Shown in pieces: positions 17,736-28,644 of a stretch of DNA of 64,000 nt. Each line of letters opens with the position of its first letter. Position 1 is the stretch's first letter. A model generated the notes under the pieces. It made no database searches, was not told where the DNA came from, and worked only from the letters and a program-made list of their open reading frames with translations. Both the position numbers and the translations under genes were made by a program. This DNA comes from Clostridium sp. 1001271B_151109_B4 (lineage in GTDB: Bacteria > Bacillota > Clostridia > Clostridiales > Clostridiaceae). Where the stretch lies: assembly GCF_015670405.1 (NCBI RefSeq), contig NZ_JADPBQ010000002.1, forward strand, positions 124,001-188,000. The letters run 5' to 3'.

Positions 17736-18452
17736 CTACACCTCTCCTCCAAATAGCAAGACCGTAATATTATCTCTTCCCCCTCGACTTTTCGCTAATA
17801 AAACTAACTTGTCACAGGCATGATTGTAGTCATTAACTTCATTTATTTCTTCCAAAATTTCTTCATTTAACACTTCATTTGATAATCCATCTGTACACAA
17901 TAAATATTTATCATAAGAACTCAAATCATATTTAAATATATCAATCTTTACTATATTGTTTGTGCCTAATGCACGTGTAATAACATTTTTCTTTGGATGA
18001 TTTCTTCCTTCTTCTTCTGTAATTGTTCCAGAATCAATTAACTCTTGAACTAAAGAATGATCTTTAGTAATTTTTACTATTATATCATTCTTTATGCCAA
18101 AACAACTACTGTCTCCAACATTAGCAATAATAATTTCTGCATTACTAATTAATGCTGCTACTAAGGTAGTACCCATTCCTCTATACTCACTGCCATTTGT
18201 TGCACTTTCATAAATTTTAGAATTAGCAAAATTCACAGCATTTTCAAGAACTGCACTTCCTTCATTCTCATAATTATCTCTCACATAAGCCTTAACAGTA
18301 TCAACAGCTATTTTGCTGGCTACTTCACCAGCATTATGACCACCCATACCATCAGCTACTACATATAATCTATATCTAGGCTCTTCAATGTATCCAGCAT
18401 AATCCTCGTTCAATGTCCTTACTACACCTACATCACTTTTTATACCAACCAT
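17736..18452 (-). CDS. prpC: PP2C-type protein phosphatase (PrpC/Stp)
   Basis: Metal-dependent phosphatase that reverses PrkC phosphorylation. 238 residues, cytoplasmic. Motifs: RTLNEDYAG (first metal Asp), VADGMGGHNAGEVAS, NVGDSSCFGI, TKDHSLVQEL, LCTDGLSNEV and GGRDNITVLL, all in canonical order and with all metal-binding aspartates present. Adjacent to and translated just before prkC. Confidence 0.97.
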   Translation of the reverse strand: MVGIKSDVGVVRTLNEDYAGYIEEPRYRLYVVADGMGGHNAGEVASKIAVDTVKAYVRDNYENEGSAVLENAVNFANSKIYESATNGSEYRGMGTTLVAALISNAEIIIANVGDSSCFGIKNDIIVKITKDHSLVQELIDSGTITEEEGRNHPKKNVITRALGTNNIVKIDIFKYDLSSYDKYLLCTDGLSNEVLNEEILEEINEVNDYNHACDKLVLLAKSRGGRDNITVLLFGGEV

Positions 18453-18468
18453 TTTATTCTTCGCCCCT

Positions 18469-19500
18469 TTATTTTTGTGTCTCTAAATAACTTCTTCTAA
18501 GCTGACCACATGCAGCATTAATATCTGTACCCATTTCTCTTCTAACTGTCACTTCTATTCCATGTACTTTTAATATTTCTTCAAAGTCTTCAATAGTTTT
18601 TCTAGATGGTCTTTTTAATGTGTTTTCTTTTATCTCATTTACTGGAATTAAATTCACATGACCATTCATATCTTTTAAAAGCTTAGATAATGATTTTGCA
18701 TCCTCTTTACTATCATTAACTCCTGATACTAACGAATATTCATAGGTAATTCTACGCCCCGTTTTATTCATATAATACTTACAAGCGTCTAATATCTCTG
18801 CAATAGTATATTTATTAGCTATAGGCATTATAACCTTTCTTTTTTCATCACTAAATGCATGTAAAGAAATAGCTAGAGTAATACTTAAATCCAAATCTGC
18901 TAATTCAATTATTTTTGGTACAATTCCACAAGTCGATAAAGTAATATGTCTTTGACCTATATTTAATCCATATTCAGCATTAACTAATTTTAAAAACTTC
19001 ACGACATTTTCAAAGTTATCAAGTGGTTCTCCACTTCCCATTAATACTACATTAGAAATTCTTTCCCCTAAATACTTTTGTGCAACCATAATTTCTGCTA
19101 AAATTTCTCCTGCACTTAAGTCTCTTATTCTCCCGCCGATTGTAGAGGCGCAAAATTTGCACCCCATTCTACAACCAACTTGAGTAGATATACAAATTGA
19201 ATTTCCATGTTTGTATTTCATAAGAACACATTCAATTAAATTATCATCCTTCATAGATAATAATATCTTTTTAGTATCATCTACACTAGATTCATATACT
19301 TCAATTATTTTAGGAATATCTATAATAAAGTTTTCCTTTAATTTTTCCTTTAAAGATCCAGGAATGTTTTTCATGCCATCAAAATTCCATACATCTTTAT
19401 ATATCCATGAAAAAATTTGCTTTGCTCTAAAAGCACTTTCTCCATTTTCCTTCATCCAGCTTTGTAATTCCTCTAATGTAAAATCTAAAATATTATACAT
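18469..19500 (-). CDS. rlmN: 23S rRNA (adenine2503-C2)/tRNA (adenine37-C2) methyltransferase RlmN
   Basis: Radical SAM enzyme that methylates A2503 of 23S rRNA and A37 of some tRNAs. 343 residues. [11 protein letters not shown] near residue 115 is the CX3CX2C iron-sulfur motif; GSGEPLDN and [10 protein letters not shown] follow, and [12 protein letters not shown] near the C-terminus provides the second catalytic Cys. The helical N-terminal domain has the LPxWR-like FRAKQIFSW region. This is RlmN rather than Cfr by the RQIxxW context and core location. Confidence 0.96.
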   Translation of the reverse strand: MYNILDFTLEELQSWMKENGESAFRAKQIFSWIYKDVWNFDGMKNIPGSLKEKLKENFIIDIPKIIEVYESSVDDTKKILLSMKDDNLIECVLMKYKHGNSICISTQVGCRMGCKFCASTIGGRIRDLSAGEILAEIMVAQKYLGERISNVVLMGSGEPLDNFENVVKFLKLVNAEYGLNIGQRHITLSTCGIVPKIIELADLDLSITLAISLHAFSDEKRKVIMPIANKYTIAEILDACKYYMNKTGRRITYEYSLVSGVNDSKEDAKSLSKLLKDMNGHVNLIPVNEIKENTLKRPSRKTIEDFEEILKVHGIEVTVRREMGTDINAACGQLRRSYLETQK

Positions 19501-19511
19501 TTGTTCACCTA

Positions 19512-20825
19512 CTATTTCTTGCTTATCTTAGCAACAAAGAAACCATCCATATACTCATTTGGTAATATTGTTAATGAACCATCATTATTGTATATAAAGT
19601 TATCCATGTTTCCTAAGAATATCTTTTCTACCTTAGCATCCTTATATTTATTTAAGAACCATTCAATATTATCTTGATTTTCTTCAACATTTAAAGTACA
19701 AGTTGAATAAAGCATAGTTCCTCCTGTTTTTAAATATGTCCAAGCATTTTCCATAATAGCTCTTTGAGTTGGTACTAAATCCTTAAGAGACTTTCTTGAT
19801 TTATTCCATTTAATTTCTGGCTTCTTTCTTATTATTCCAAGACCTGAACAAGGAACATCAATTAAAATCTTATCTGCAAATTCAACATATTTAGAATCTA
19901 ATTTAGTTGCATCCATTACTTCTACTTCAACATCATTTAATCCTAATCTTTCTAAGTTTTCCTTAATTAAAGATAACTTATTTTCATGTAAATCAAAAGA
20001 ATATACTTTTCCTTCTCCTTCTAAAAGTTCAGCCATATGAGTAGTTTTTCCACCTGGAGCAGCACAAAGATCTAATGCTATATCTCCTTTTTTCAAGTCT
20101 AAAAGTGGTGTTACAATCATAGCACTTTCATCTTGAACTGTTATTAAACCTTCTCTAAATAACTCATTATTTTCTATAGAACTACCACCTTTTATTATTA
20201 TAGCTTCTGGACAAGCATATCCTTCTTCTATATCGTAGCCCATTTCCTCAAGTCTTTCGTAAACTTCATCATAATCAGCCTTGCTCGTATTAACTCTTAC
20301 CGTTACTTTAGGTGTAGCATTTAATCCTGCTAATATCTTTCTTCCATTTTCTTCACCATATTGTTTATAGATCATTCTAATAAACCATGGTTCATAAGAA
20401 TATTGATATACTAATCTATCAATTTTATCCTTAACATCCATATCATCAGGATTCTTAGTGTAACTTCTTAGTATTCCGTTCACTAATTTAGAATCTTGAA
20501 CTGAAATTTGTTTTGCTAATTCAACAGCCTCATTACAAGCTGCAAATTCTGGAACTTTATCCAAGAAATGCATTTGATAAATTGCCATTCTTAATATGTT
20601 TAAAACTCTTTCATCCATTAATGATATGTCTTTAATATAATTTGAGATTATCATATCTAATGTCTTTTTTCTTCTTATAGTTCCATAAACAAGTTCTGTT
20701 ACTAAGGCTCTATCTTTTTCATTTAAATCTACTTCATTTAATTCATTAGATAAAACTAAATTAGAATAAGCCCCTTCAAGTAAAACTCTGTTAATTATGT
20801 TTAATGCTACTTCTCTACTATTCAT
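19512..20825 (-). CDS. rsmB: 16S rRNA (cytosine967-C5)-methyltransferase RsmB
   Basis: 437 residues. N-terminal NusB-like helical RNA-binding domain (about 1-135), then a Rossmann methyltransferase with [17 protein letters not shown] (motif I), [15 protein letters not shown] (motif IV Cys) and [12 protein letters not shown] (catalytic Cys, motif VI). Methylates C967 of 16S rRNA from SAM. It is part of the fmt-rsmB-rlmN-prpC-prkC core operon with gaps of about 10-17 nt. Confidence 0.96.
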   Translation of the reverse strand: MNSREVALNIINRVLLEGAYSNLVLSNELNEVDLNEKDRALVTELVYGTIRRKKTLDMIISNYIKDISLMDERVLNILRMAIYQMHFLDKVPEFAACNEAVELAKQISVQDSKLVNGILRSYTKNPDDMDVKDKIDRLVYQYSYEPWFIRMIYKQYGEENGRKILAGLNATPKVTVRVNTSKADYDEVYERLEEMGYDIEEGYACPEAIIIKGGSSIENNELFREGLITVQDESAMIVTPLLDLKKGDIALDLCAAPGGKTTHMAELLEGEGKVYSFDLHENKLSLIKENLERLGLNDVEVEVMDATKLDSKYVEFADKILIDVPCSGLGIIRKKPEIKWNKSRKSLKDLVPTQRAIMENAWTYLKTGGTMLYSTCTLNVEENQDNIEWFLNKYKDAKVEKIFLGNMDNFIYNNDGSLTILPNEYMDGFFVAKISKK

Positions 20826-20835
20826 ACGTTACCTC

Positions 20836-21531
20836 TTAATCATTATTTCTATTGCTAATTGCAATTAATCTTATTAGTTGTAATATTGACATTAATGCTG
20901 CTGCTACATAAGTCATAGCTGCTGCACTTAAAACACTTTTAGCTCCTTTAATTTCATCACCATATAAAATATTTTTATTTTCTAATATATTTAAAGCTCT
21001 CTTAGATGCATTAAATTCTACTGGCAATGTAACTAATTGATAAAATACAGCTACAGTGAAAAATATAATTCCTAGATTCGTTAATACTGGAATACTAAAT
21101 AATAATCCAAGCATAAAGATTATTATTGATGCTTGACTGCTAAAATTAACAGCTTTTGCTATAGATGTTCTTAGTACTAAAGGCTTATATGCTTGCGCAT
21201 GTTGAATTGCATGCCCAACTTCATGTGCTGCTACACCTGCGGATGCTATGCTAGCTCTATGAAAAACTTCAGTAGATAATCTAATTTGCCTACTTACAGG
21301 GTCATAGTGATCAGTTAACTCACCTCTAACCTCTACTACAGGCACATCATAAAGACCTGCTGAGTCAAGTATCATTCTTGCAATATTTTCGCCAGTATAC
21401 CCATTTATTGTTCTTACAGACTTATATTTCTTATAAGTACTACTAACTTTCGTTTGTGCCCAAAAAGCAATTATAACTGCCGGAAGCAATAAAATCATAG
21501 TTCTATCAAAATAAAATCCAGGATACATCAT
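20836..21531 (-). CDS. YugP-family membrane zinc metallopeptidase
   Basis: 231 residues with an N-terminal hydrophobic segment and two or three more membrane segments in the C-terminal half (about 120-220). HEVGHAIQHA near residue 105 is the HExxH zinc protease motif of the DUF2342/YugP-type neutral zinc metallopeptidases, preceded by QIRLSTEVF. Substrate unknown. It lies inside the fmt-rsmB operon in many clostridia but not in Bacillus, where yugP is elsewhere. Confidence 0.92.
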   Translation of the reverse strand: MMYPGFYFDRTMILLLPAVIIAFWAQTKVSSTYKKYKSVRTINGYTGENIARMILDSAGLYDVPVVEVRGELTDHYDPVSRQIRLSTEVFHRASIASAGVAAHEVGHAIQHAQAYKPLVLRTSIAKAVNFSSQASIIIFMLGLLFSIPVLTNLGIIFFTVAVFYQLVTLPVEFNASKRALNILENKNILYGDEIKGAKSVLSAAAMTYVAAALMSILQLIRLIAISNRNND

Positions 21532-21548
21532 ACACCTCTCCTTTCATA

Positions 21549-22475
21549 TTATACTAATTTACATCCAACCTCAATATCTTTACCATTTATATATTGTTCA
21601 ATCGTAAGTGGTTTTCCATTTGGAAATTGTATTTTTTTAACTAATAAAACACCTTCTCCACAAGAAATTTTCATTCCTTTTTTACTTACTTCTATTATAG
21701 TTCCTGCTTCTTTATTACTACTTTCACCTAAAACTTCTGATTCATAAATCTTCATATTTTCATCCTTATAAGTAGTATGTGCAATAGGTCTTGGATTAAG
21801 GCCTCTAATTAAATTATGGATAGATTTTGATGAATTATTCCAATTTATCTTACCTGTTTCTTTTGAAAGCATTTTAGCATAGCAAGTTTCTCCTTCTTGC
21901 TTTTCACCTTTAATGGAACCATCAACTAATCCTTCAATAGTTTTTATTAAAAGTTCTCCGCCTCTGCCCATTAAAATATCATGTAATTCTCCAGATGTCA
22001 TATTTTCTGTAATTTCTACTTCATCTTTTAATAACATATCTCCTGTGTCTAATCCTACATCCATAAGCATTGTTGTGTTACCACTCTTTTTCTCACCATT
22101 AATTATAACCCAATTTAACGGTGCTGCACCTCTGTACATTGGTAATAATGAGGCATGTAAATTTATACATCCATACTTAGGTATATCTAACACTTCTTTA
22201 GTTAATATTTGGCCAAATGCTACTACTATTATAAAATCTGGCTTTAATTCCTTTAAATATTCCACTGCTTCTCTATCATCTTTCAACTTTTCAGGTTGAA
22301 ACACTTTAATATCATGCTTTACAGCTACTTCTTTCACTGGAGAAAAGACCATTTTCTTTCCTCTTCCTCTTGGTCTATCTGGTTGCGTAAATACAGATTC
22401 TACACCAAACCTTTCTATTAAAGCTTCTAATGATGGAACAGCAAAATCAGGAGTTCCCATAAATACTATTTTCAT
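21549..22475 (-). CDS. fmt: Methionyl-tRNA formyltransferase
   Basis: Formylates initiator Met-tRNA using 10-formyl-THF so that translation can begin. 308 residues. [19 protein letters not shown] opens the formyltransferase fold; [20 protein letters not shown] carries the catalytic Asn/His and VGLDTGDM the catalytic Asp; the C-terminal OB domain binds tRNA. Follows def by 11 nt, the classic def-fmt pair: one enzyme adds the formyl group, the other removes it. Confidence 0.98.
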   Translation of the reverse strand: MKIVFMGTPDFAVPSLEALIERFGVESVFTQPDRPRGRGKKMVFSPVKEVAVKHDIKVFQPEKLKDDREAVEYLKELKPDFIIVVAFGQILTKEVLDIPKYGCINLHASLLPMYRGAAPLNWVIINGEKKSGNTTMLMDVGLDTGDMLLKDEVEITENMTSGELHDILMGRGGELLIKTIEGLVDGSIKGEKQEGETCYAKMLSKETGKINWNNSSKSIHNLIRGLNPRPIAHTTYKDENMKIYESEVLGESSNKEAGTIIEVSKKGMKISCGEGVLLVKKIQFPNGKPLTIEQYINGKDIEVGCKLV

Positions 22476-22486
22476 TAACTTTCCTC

Positions 22487-22930
22487 CTATTTTACATGAT
22501 CAATATATAATATACCATCTAAATGGTCATTTTCATGAAGTATAGCTCTTGCTAATAATTCTTCTCCTTCTAAAACAAATTGTTCACCTTTTTCATTAAA
22601 TGCTCTTACTTTAACATAATTAGGTCTTTCAACTTGCTTTGTTTCTCCTGGTATACTTAAACATCCTTCATCATCACATTGAGTACCACTAGTTTCTAAA
22701 ATTTCTGGATTTATGAATACCATAACTCCATTTTCATCACCAATATCTATAACAAATATTCTTTTAAGTATCCCTACTTGTGGTGCTGCTAACCCAACTC
22801 CATTTTCTTCATACATAGTGTCTATCATATCTTCAATAAGAGTAAGTTCTCTATTTGTTATTTCAACTACCTCTTTACACTTCTTTCTTAAAACATCATC
22901 ACCAACAGTTCTAACTTTTCTTATTGCCAT
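22487..22930 (-). CDS. def: Peptide deformylase
   Basis: Removes the N-formyl group from nascent proteins. 147 residues. All three metal motifs are intact: [10 protein letters not shown] (motif 1), EGCLSIPG (motif 2, metal Cys) and HENDHLDG (motif 3, where the family is usually HExDH). Short type 2-like clostridial form. AGGAGGAC lies before the ATG and priA ends 12 nt upstream. Confidence 0.97.
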   Translation of the reverse strand: MAIRKVRTVGDDVLRKKCKEVVEITNRELTLIEDMIDTMYEENGVGLAAPQVGILKRIFVIDIGDENGVMVFINPEILETSGTQCDDEGCLSIPGETKQVERPNYVKVRAFNEKGEQFVLEGEELLARAILHENDHLDGILYIDHVK

Positions 22931-22942
22931 CTTTTTGTCCTC

Positions 22943-25150
22943 CTAGAATAAATTATTTGGATTTATATCTATACTTATTCGTATATCATTATATACGTTC
23001 TTGTTCTCATCATAAAGTAATTCTTTAATTTTTTTTGCAAAATCTGAATTAAATTCACCTTTTATCACAATTTGCCATCTATAATTTTCTCTAACCTTAG
23101 AAATCATACATGGAATTGGACCTAAAAGTTCAACATCAAACTCCCTTTCTACCAAAGGTTTAATCATATTAGATATTTTATGCATAAAATTCTTTAATAA
23201 ATCCTCTTTTTTAGCTGTACCATTTATTAACAACAACTTTCCAAAGGGTGGGTATTTCATCATTGCTCTAATAGTAAATTCTTTATCATAAAACCCTTCA
23301 TAATCATAATTCATAGCATATTGTAAGCTGTAATGATCTGGAGTATAAGTTTGAATTATAACTTCTCCCTGTTTATCACCTCTACCAGCTCTTCCTGCAA
23401 CTTGTGTTATTATTTGAAAAGTTCTTTCTGCTGCTCTATAATCTGGTATATTAATAGACATATCAGCAGCTAAAATACCAACTAATGTAACATTTTTAAA
23501 GTCTAATCCCTTGGAAATCATTTGAGTTCCAATTAAAATATCTGCTTCACCATTTTTAAAGCTATTATAAATTCTTTCATAAGAATTTTTGTCTCTTGTA
23601 GTATCAACATCCATTCTTATTACTCTGGCATTTTTAAAGTATTTTTTTACTTCTTCTTCAACCCTTTGTGTACCAGCGCCAAAAAATTTAACGTACTTAC
23701 TATGGCATTTTGGACACTCTTTAGGTTCTCTCTGTGTTTTCCCACAATAATGACATACCAATAATCCATTTTTATGATAAGTCATAGAAATATCACATTC
23801 TTCACATTTGAAAACATAACCACAACCCCTACATGAAACAAAGGTAGAAAATCCTCTTCTATTTAAAAATAAAATTACTTGCTCTTTCTTTTTCAATCTA
23901 TCTTCAATTGCTTTGAATAACTCTCTACTAAATAATGATTTGTTTCCACTTCTAAGTTCATTTCTCATATCTTCAGTTTTCATTGGTGGCATTGCTTTAC
24001 CATCAACTCTAGAATTAAGTTCTAATAATTCTATCTCCCCAGTTAATGCCCTATAGTAAGTTTCTATGGTTGGTGTTGCTGAACCTAAAATTACTTTACA
24101 ATTCTTTAACTCACTTATGAATTCTGCTATTTCCTTTGTTTGATATTTAGGATTTTGCTCAGATTTGTAGGTATTTTCATGTTCCTCATCTATAATAATA
24201 AGACCTAAGTTTTGTGCCGGTAAAAAAATAGCACTTCTAGCTCCAACTATAACCTTTGCTTTTCCTTCTTTGACTCTATACCATTCATCAAATCTTTCCC
24301 CATCAGATAATTTACTGTGAAATAAAGCAACATTTACTCCAAACCTTCCCTTAAATCTTTCAATCATTTGTGGAGTTAGTGCAATTTCTGGAACTAATAT
24401 AATTGATGACTTATTTTCTAATAAAGCCTTTTCTACAAGCCTCATATAAACTTCCGTTTTACCAGAACCTGTGACACCTTTAAGCAAAAACAAATTACTT
24501 CTAGAGCTATTATACTCATTTATTACCTTTCGCTGCTCAATAGTCAATTGCTTTGCGTTATCATCATTATATGTTCTATTATTATATCTAAAAACAGTTT
24601 CTTCTTCTACTGTCAAAACATCTTTTTCAATTAATTTATTTAGTTTATATTGCGAAATTGAATAATTATTAATAAGTTCACTCTTAGTATATTTTCCAGA
24701 ATTATTTTTGAAAAATTCTATAATATTCTTATATCCATCTGGTTTTTGTATACTACTTAAATCTTCACTTTTTAATACTATAACCTTTTTGCTTTTACTC
24801 TTTGCACCCTTCATTATCCCAACAGGAATTAATAGTCTAAAAGCATCTATATATTTGCATAATGTCTTTTCCCTTAAAAAATCAATAAGCTTAATATTGT
24901 CAGCATCAATAACAGGTTCTTTTACTAAAATAGTTGAAATATTTTTTGTTCTAAACCTTATGTCAACTTCTTCTTCACTTTTTACTGTTAATACAAAGCC
25001 TTCAGATGTTTTATTACCTTTTCCGAAAGGAACTTTTACTATCTGTCCTACTTTAATATCACCCTTAAGTTCTTCTGGTACTTTATATGTAAAAGGTCTA
25101 TCTATTTCTAACGCTTCAGAATTTACAATTATTTCAGCATATAAATTCAA
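22943..25150 (-). CDS. priA: Primosomal replication restart helicase PriA
   Basis: 3'-5' helicase that reloads the replisome at stalled forks. 735 residues. The N-terminal DNA-binding domain is followed by helicase motifs LLKGVTGSGKTEVYMRL (Walker A), IIDEEHENTYKSEQNPKY (DEEH), GSATPTIET, and a cysteine cluster C-GC-FKC-C-C-C-YCG...C-KC binding two zinc ions inserted in the helicase core; QVAGRAGRG is motif VI. Placed between coaBC and def as in Bacillus. Confidence 0.98.
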   Translation of the reverse strand: MNLYAEIIVNSEALEIDRPFTYKVPEELKGDIKVGQIVKVPFGKGNKTSEGFVLTVKSEEEVDIRFRTKNISTILVKEPVIDADNIKLIDFLREKTLCKYIDAFRLLIPVGIMKGAKSKSKKVIVLKSEDLSSIQKPDGYKNIIEFFKNNSGKYTKSELINNYSISQYKLNKLIEKDVLTVEEETVFRYNNRTYNDDNAKQLTIEQRKVINEYNSSRSNLFLLKGVTGSGKTEVYMRLVEKALLENKSSIILVPEIALTPQMIERFKGRFGVNVALFHSKLSDGERFDEWYRVKEGKAKVIVGARSAIFLPAQNLGLIIIDEEHENTYKSEQNPKYQTKEIAEFISELKNCKVILGSATPTIETYYRALTGEIELLELNSRVDGKAMPPMKTEDMRNELRSGNKSLFSRELFKAIEDRLKKKEQVILFLNRRGFSTFVSCRGCGYVFKCEECDISMTYHKNGLLVCHYCGKTQREPKECPKCHSKYVKFFGAGTQRVEEEVKKYFKNARVIRMDVDTTRDKNSYERIYNSFKNGEADILIGTQMISKGLDFKNVTLVGILAADMSINIPDYRAAERTFQIITQVAGRAGRGDKQGEVIIQTYTPDHYSLQYAMNYDYEGFYDKEFTIRAMMKYPPFGKLLLINGTAKKEDLLKNFMHKISNMIKPLVEREFDVELLGPIPCMISKVRENYRWQIVIKGEFNSDFAKKIKELLYDENKNVYNDIRISIDINPNNLF

Positions 25151-25230
25151 ATTATCACCTTCTTACCTTAAGCTACAACAGTAAAATACTAATATAATTA
25201 CATATTTAATATTTTAGATTGAATACTATA

Positions 25231-25260
25231 TATAAAGAAAAGCGCAATTAGCGCTTTTCT
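25231..25260 (-). terminator. Terminator overlapping the coaBC stop codon
   Basis: Minus-strand AGAAAAGCGC/GCGCTTTTCT, 10-bp perfect stem with a 5-nt loop, then a short T tract. The last two coaBC codons and its TAA lie in the 5' arm and loop. priA starts 80 nt downstream, so this should reduce read-through into priA. Confidence 0.75.
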
Positions 25261-26435
25261 AAAATCATGTCAAATATATTACTTGCAACTTCCTTTTTAC
25301 TCATTTTTTCAAGCTCAACCTTTTCATCATTTTTAGATAAAATGATTACTTTATTATCTTCACTTCCAAAACCAGTATCAGAAGATGTAATATCATTTGC
25401 TACTATAAAATCTAAGTTCTTATTTTTTAGTTTCTTATTTGCATTTTCAATAACATTATTACTTTCTGCTGCAAATCCAACTAAAATTTGGTGTTTTTTT
25501 ATCTCTCCTAAAGATTTTAATATATCATTATCTCTAGTTAAACAAAGGTTAAGATCACCATCACCTTTTTTTATCTTTTCTTCACTATATTCCTTTGGCT
25601 TATAATCAGCAACAGCTGCTGATTTGATAACTATATCTGCCCATTCAAAATACTGCAAAATTTCATTTTTCATTTCTTCATTAGTTTTTATGTTAATTAT
25701 TTTTACGTCTTTAGGCGGATTTAAATTTGTAGGACCTGATACTAATACTACTTCTGCTCCTCTTTCTCTTGCTTCTTCTGCAATTGCATATCCCATCTTT
25801 CCTGTTGATCTATTTGTAATATATCTTACTGGATCAATAGGCGCAATAGTTGGACCAGCACTAATCAGCACTTTCTTTCCTAACAAATCCTGTTCCTTTT
25901 CTTCTAGCTCTTCTAATACTCTTTCAACAATTGTATTAACATCTGCTAATTTACCGATTCCAATATCACCACAAGCTAATCTACCACTAGCTGGTTCAAT
26001 AAATTTATAACCAAAATCTTTTAATTTAGAAATATTATTTTGAACTATTTTATTTTCATACATATTTGTATTCATAGCTGGTGCTATAAGAACTTTAGCT
26101 TTTGTTGCCATTATAGTTGTTGATAACATATCATCTGCAATTCCATTAGAAATCTTTCCAATAATATTTGCAGTTGCAGGAGCAACTAACATTAAGTCAG
26201 CTTTTTGTGCTAATGATATGTGTTGTATTTCCCACGCTTTAGGTTCTGCAAACATATCAGTAACAACCATATTTTGACTTATAGATTGGAATGTTAATGG
26301 ATTTACAAACTTTGATGCACTTTCAGTCATTATTACATGAACTTCGATACCTTTTTTTCTTAAGGCACTAATTACATCTAATGCCTTATATACTGCAATT
26401 CCTCCAGTAACGCCAATAACAACACATTTACTCAT
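25248..26435 (-). CDS. coaBC: Bifunctional phosphopantothenoylcysteine decarboxylase/phosphopantothenate-cysteine ligase
   Basis: Second and third steps of CoA synthesis. 395 residues. The N-terminal FMN-binding CoaC half starts with VVIGVTGGIAVYKALDVISAL, has the active-site His in WEIQHISLA and APAMNTNMYENK. The C-terminal CoaB half (from about residue 185) has VLISAGPTIAPIDPVRYITN and the SSGKMG-like RSTGKMG signature, then AAVADYKPK. It acts just before CoaD, also in this window. Starts 2 nt after the rpoZ stop codon. Confidence 0.97.
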   Translation of the reverse strand: MSKCVVIGVTGGIAVYKALDVISALRKKGIEVHVIMTESASKFVNPLTFQSISQNMVVTDMFAEPKAWEIQHISLAQKADLMLVAPATANIIGKISNGIADDMLSTTIMATKAKVLIAPAMNTNMYENKIVQNNISKLKDFGYKFIEPASGRLACGDIGIGKLADVNTIVERVLEELEEKEQDLLGKKVLISAGPTIAPIDPVRYITNRSTGKMGYAIAEEARERGAEVVLVSGPTNLNPPKDVKIINIKTNEEMKNEILQYFEWADIVIKSAAVADYKPKEYSEEKIKKGDGDLNLCLTRDNDILKSLGEIKKHQILVGFAAESNNVIENANKKLKNKNLDFIVANDITSSDTGFGSEDNKVIILSKNDEKVELEKMSKKEVASNIFDMILEKR

Positions 26436-26437
26436 AA

Positions 26438-26656
26438 CTATTTAAGTCCTTCATCACTTTTATGATAAGAAATTTCACCTTCATTTACTTCATTTATTGC
26501 TAATGTTAATGGTTTCTTTGAAGAAACTGAAGTTAATGGTTTAGCACCATCTATTATTTGTCTTGCTCTTCTTGATGTCACTATAACTAGTGAATATCTG
26601 TCTTCTACCTTTTGTAATAAGTCCACCACTGATGGATTAATCATAGAGTTGTTCAT
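26438..26656 (-). CDS. rpoZ: DNA-directed RNA polymerase subunit omega
   Basis: 72-residue RNA polymerase subunit that helps beta-prime fold. MNNSMINPSVVDLLQKVEDRYSL followed by SRRARQI is the conserved omega segment. AAGGAGGG lies 8 nt before the first ATG, so that start is preferred over the internal ATG 12 nt later. The first 20 nt overlap the 3' end of gmk, which implies translational coupling. Confidence 0.96.
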   Translation of the reverse strand: MNNSMINPSVVDLLQKVEDRYSLVIVTSRRARQIIDGAKPLTSVSSKKPLTLAINEVNEGEISYHKSDEGLK

Positions 26657-27269
26657 GAATTAAGCCCTCCTTAGAATCTAATATTGTATCTTTTATTCTA
26701 TCTACTCTACATTTTTCTGCGGCAATTATTCCTTCTATTTTTGTAACTGCCGTATCAACTTCATCATTAACTACTGCATAATTATATTTAGAAACATAGT
26801 TTATTTCTTGATATGCATTTTTAAATCTTGTCATTAATGATTCTTCAGTTTCGCTTCCTCTTTTTATTATTCTATGCTTTAATTCTTCCATAGATGGAGG
26901 AAGTATAAAAATAAATACTCCTTCACTAAAGTTTTCTTTTACCTTTAGTGCACCTTGAATATCTATCTCTAATATTACATTTTTTCCTTCTGCTAACATT
27001 TCCTCCACTTTAAACTTTGGAGTTCCATACATGTTGCCATGAACATTAGCATACTCTAAAAAGTCATTTTTTTCTACTCTTGCTATAAAGTCTTCTTTAG
27101 TAAGGAAGTGATAATTTACACCATCAACTTCACCTGCTCTTGGACTTCTTGTAGTTGCTGAAACAGAAATAAATAAATCATCTCTTTTTTCTAAAAGCGC
27201 CTTACAGATAGTTCCCTTTCCAGCTCCTGATGGACCGGAAATTACAATTAATAGTCCTCTATTATGCAT
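26637..27269 (-). CDS. gmk: Guanylate kinase
   Basis: Phosphorylates GMP to GDP. 210 residues. VISGPSGAGKGTICKAL is the P-loop; TTRSPRAGEVDGVNYHFL binds GMP; EIDIQGALKVK follows. The operon partners RpoZ (omega) and, elsewhere, (p)ppGpp physiology link gmk to stringent control. Its start overlaps the remA stop codon by one base. Confidence 0.98.
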   Translation of the reverse strand: MHNRGLLIVISGPSGAGKGTICKALLEKRDDLFISVSATTRSPRAGEVDGVNYHFLTKEDFIARVEKNDFLEYANVHGNMYGTPKFKVEEMLAEGKNVILEIDIQGALKVKENFSEGVFIFILPPSMEELKHRIIKRGSETEESLMTRFKNAYQEINYVSKYNYAVVNDEVDTAVTKIEGIIAAEKCRVDRIKDTILDSKEGLIHEQLYD

Positions 27270-27538
27270 TATTCATCAACCTCATCTACAGCTTCATCTT
27301 TAACTACTAATCTATGTGCAACAGTTTCAGGTTGAACTGCTGATAATATAACGTGGTCACTATCAGTAATTATAACTGCTCTTGTTCTTCTTCCATAAGT
27401 AGCATCAATAAGCATTCCTCTATCTCTGGCTTCTTGGATTATTCTCTTAATCGGCGCTGATTCTGGACTTACAATTGCAACTAATCTATTAGCTGAAACA
27501 ATATTACCAAAACCAATATTAATTAATTTTATTCCCAT
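27269..27538 (-). CDS. remA: Extracellular matrix/osmotic regulator RemA family (DUF370)
   Basis: 89 residues, beginning [32 protein letters not shown] in the RemA pattern, with [19 protein letters not shown]. RemA is a small ring-forming DNA-binding protein that activates matrix and osmoprotection genes in Bacillus; its targets in clostridia are not known. Order yicC-remA-gmk-rpoZ is highly conserved. Acidic tail at the C-terminus. Confidence 0.95.
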   Translation of the reverse strand: MGIKLINIGFGNIVSANRLVAIVSPESAPIKRIIQEARDRGMLIDATYGRRTRAVIITDSDHVILSAVQPETVAHRLVVKDEAVDEVDE

Positions 27539-27551
27539 TCTTCTCCTCCTA

Positions 27552-28433
27552 CTATTCTATGTTCTGCACTTGTTCTCTTATTTTTTCAAGTATATTTTTT
27601 ATATCAATAACTATATTAGTCATTTGAATATCACTAGATTTTGAACCAATTGTATTAGTCTCTCTATTCATTTCTTGAACAATAAAATCAAGTTTTCTTC
27701 CAATAGGTTCATTTAATTTTAAGGTTTCTCTTACTTGATTAATATGGCTTTTTAATCTTATTATTTCTTCATCAACAGTTGCTTTATCTGCCAATATACA
27801 AACTTCAGTAGCTACTCTATTTTCATCTACTTCAACTGCTCCTAATAATTCTTTTAATCTATCTTCAAGTTTTTGTTTAAATGCTTTCGGAATGCTATCT
27901 GCAAATTCTTCAACTCTTACTACTAATTCTTCAATTTGCTTAACCTTAGCTAATATATCTTCTTTTAATTTATTTCCTTCAACTTCTCTCATACCAATCA
28001 TCATATCTAATGAAGCACTTATTAAAGGTTTTAACTCTTCCCACATTTCATCAACTTTATCTTCTTCTTCGACAATAGTAATTACCTCTGGGAATCTTGC
28101 AATTTGCATTACTGATATATCATTTTTAACATCTAGGTTATTTTCAATTTCTTTAAGACATTTTAAATATTCTTGAGCTAAATTAATATCTAATTTAGGA
28201 ATTCCACTACCTTCGTTGTAACTTTTTAAGTTAATAAATACATCAACTTTTCCTCTGCTAAGAGAATTGCTAATCATTTTTCTAATTTCTTCTTCTAAAG
28301 AAATTATACTTTTAGGCATTCTTATGTTTACATCTAAGTATCTACTATTTACACTTTTCATTTCAACAGTAAAGATTCTTTTTTTACCTTCTTCACTACT
28401 GCTTCTACCAAAGCTAGTCATACTCCTTATCAT
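27552..28433 (-). CDS. yicC: YicC family endoribonuclease
   Basis: 293 residues. [12 protein letters not shown] is the diagnostic N-terminus, and [22 protein letters not shown] near the end is the conserved C-terminal motif. YicC proteins are toroid-forming metal-dependent endoribonucleases; in Bacillus the homologue is YloC. It is first gene of a long operon running through remA, gmk, rpoZ and coaBC. Confidence 0.95.
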   Translation of the reverse strand: MIRSMTSFGRSSSEEGKKRIFTVEMKSVNSRYLDVNIRMPKSIISLEEEIRKMISNSLSRGKVDVFINLKSYNEGSGIPKLDINLAQEYLKCLKEIENNLDVKNDISVMQIARFPEVITIVEEEDKVDEMWEELKPLISASLDMMIGMREVEGNKLKEDILAKVKQIEELVVRVEEFADSIPKAFKQKLEDRLKELLGAVEVDENRVATEVCILADKATVDEEIIRLKSHINQVRETLKLNEPIGRKLDFIVQEMNRETNTIGSKSSDIQMTNIVIDIKNILEKIREQVQNIE

Positions 28434-28505
28434 ATTATTCTCCTCACTGCTTATTATTTTTTATCTCTCAATAAAATTTATTGCGTTCTTAATAACAGTT
28501 CTTAG

Positions 28506-28533
28506 TTTATAACCTAAGTGACTTTGATGTCAA
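28506..28533 (-). promoter_or_regulatory. Promoter of the yicC-remA-gmk-rpoZ-coaBC operon
   Basis: Minus-strand TTGACA (28528-28533), 16-nt spacer, TATAAA (28506-28511). It is 73 nt before the yicC start codon and just after the permease-side terminator, giving the operon its own start. Confidence 0.75.
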
Positions 28534-28572
28534 TATTTTGTTAACAAATTGTTCATAATTATTTTTTTTAAA

Positions 28573-28603
28573 TAAAAAGAAGCTAGATAATATCTAACTT
28601 CTT
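28573..28603 (-). terminator. Terminator beyond the repeat cluster after the purine permease
   Basis: Minus-strand GAAGTTAGATA/TATCTAGCTTC hairpin (one G-U pair, very tight loop) followed by TTTTTATTT. It lies about 220 nt after the permease stop codon, on the far side of repeat cluster B, so the repeats would be in the permease 3' UTR. Confidence 0.8.
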
Positions 28604-28644
28604 TCAAATAAAATATTAATATTTTCGTTAATTGTTTAAATCAA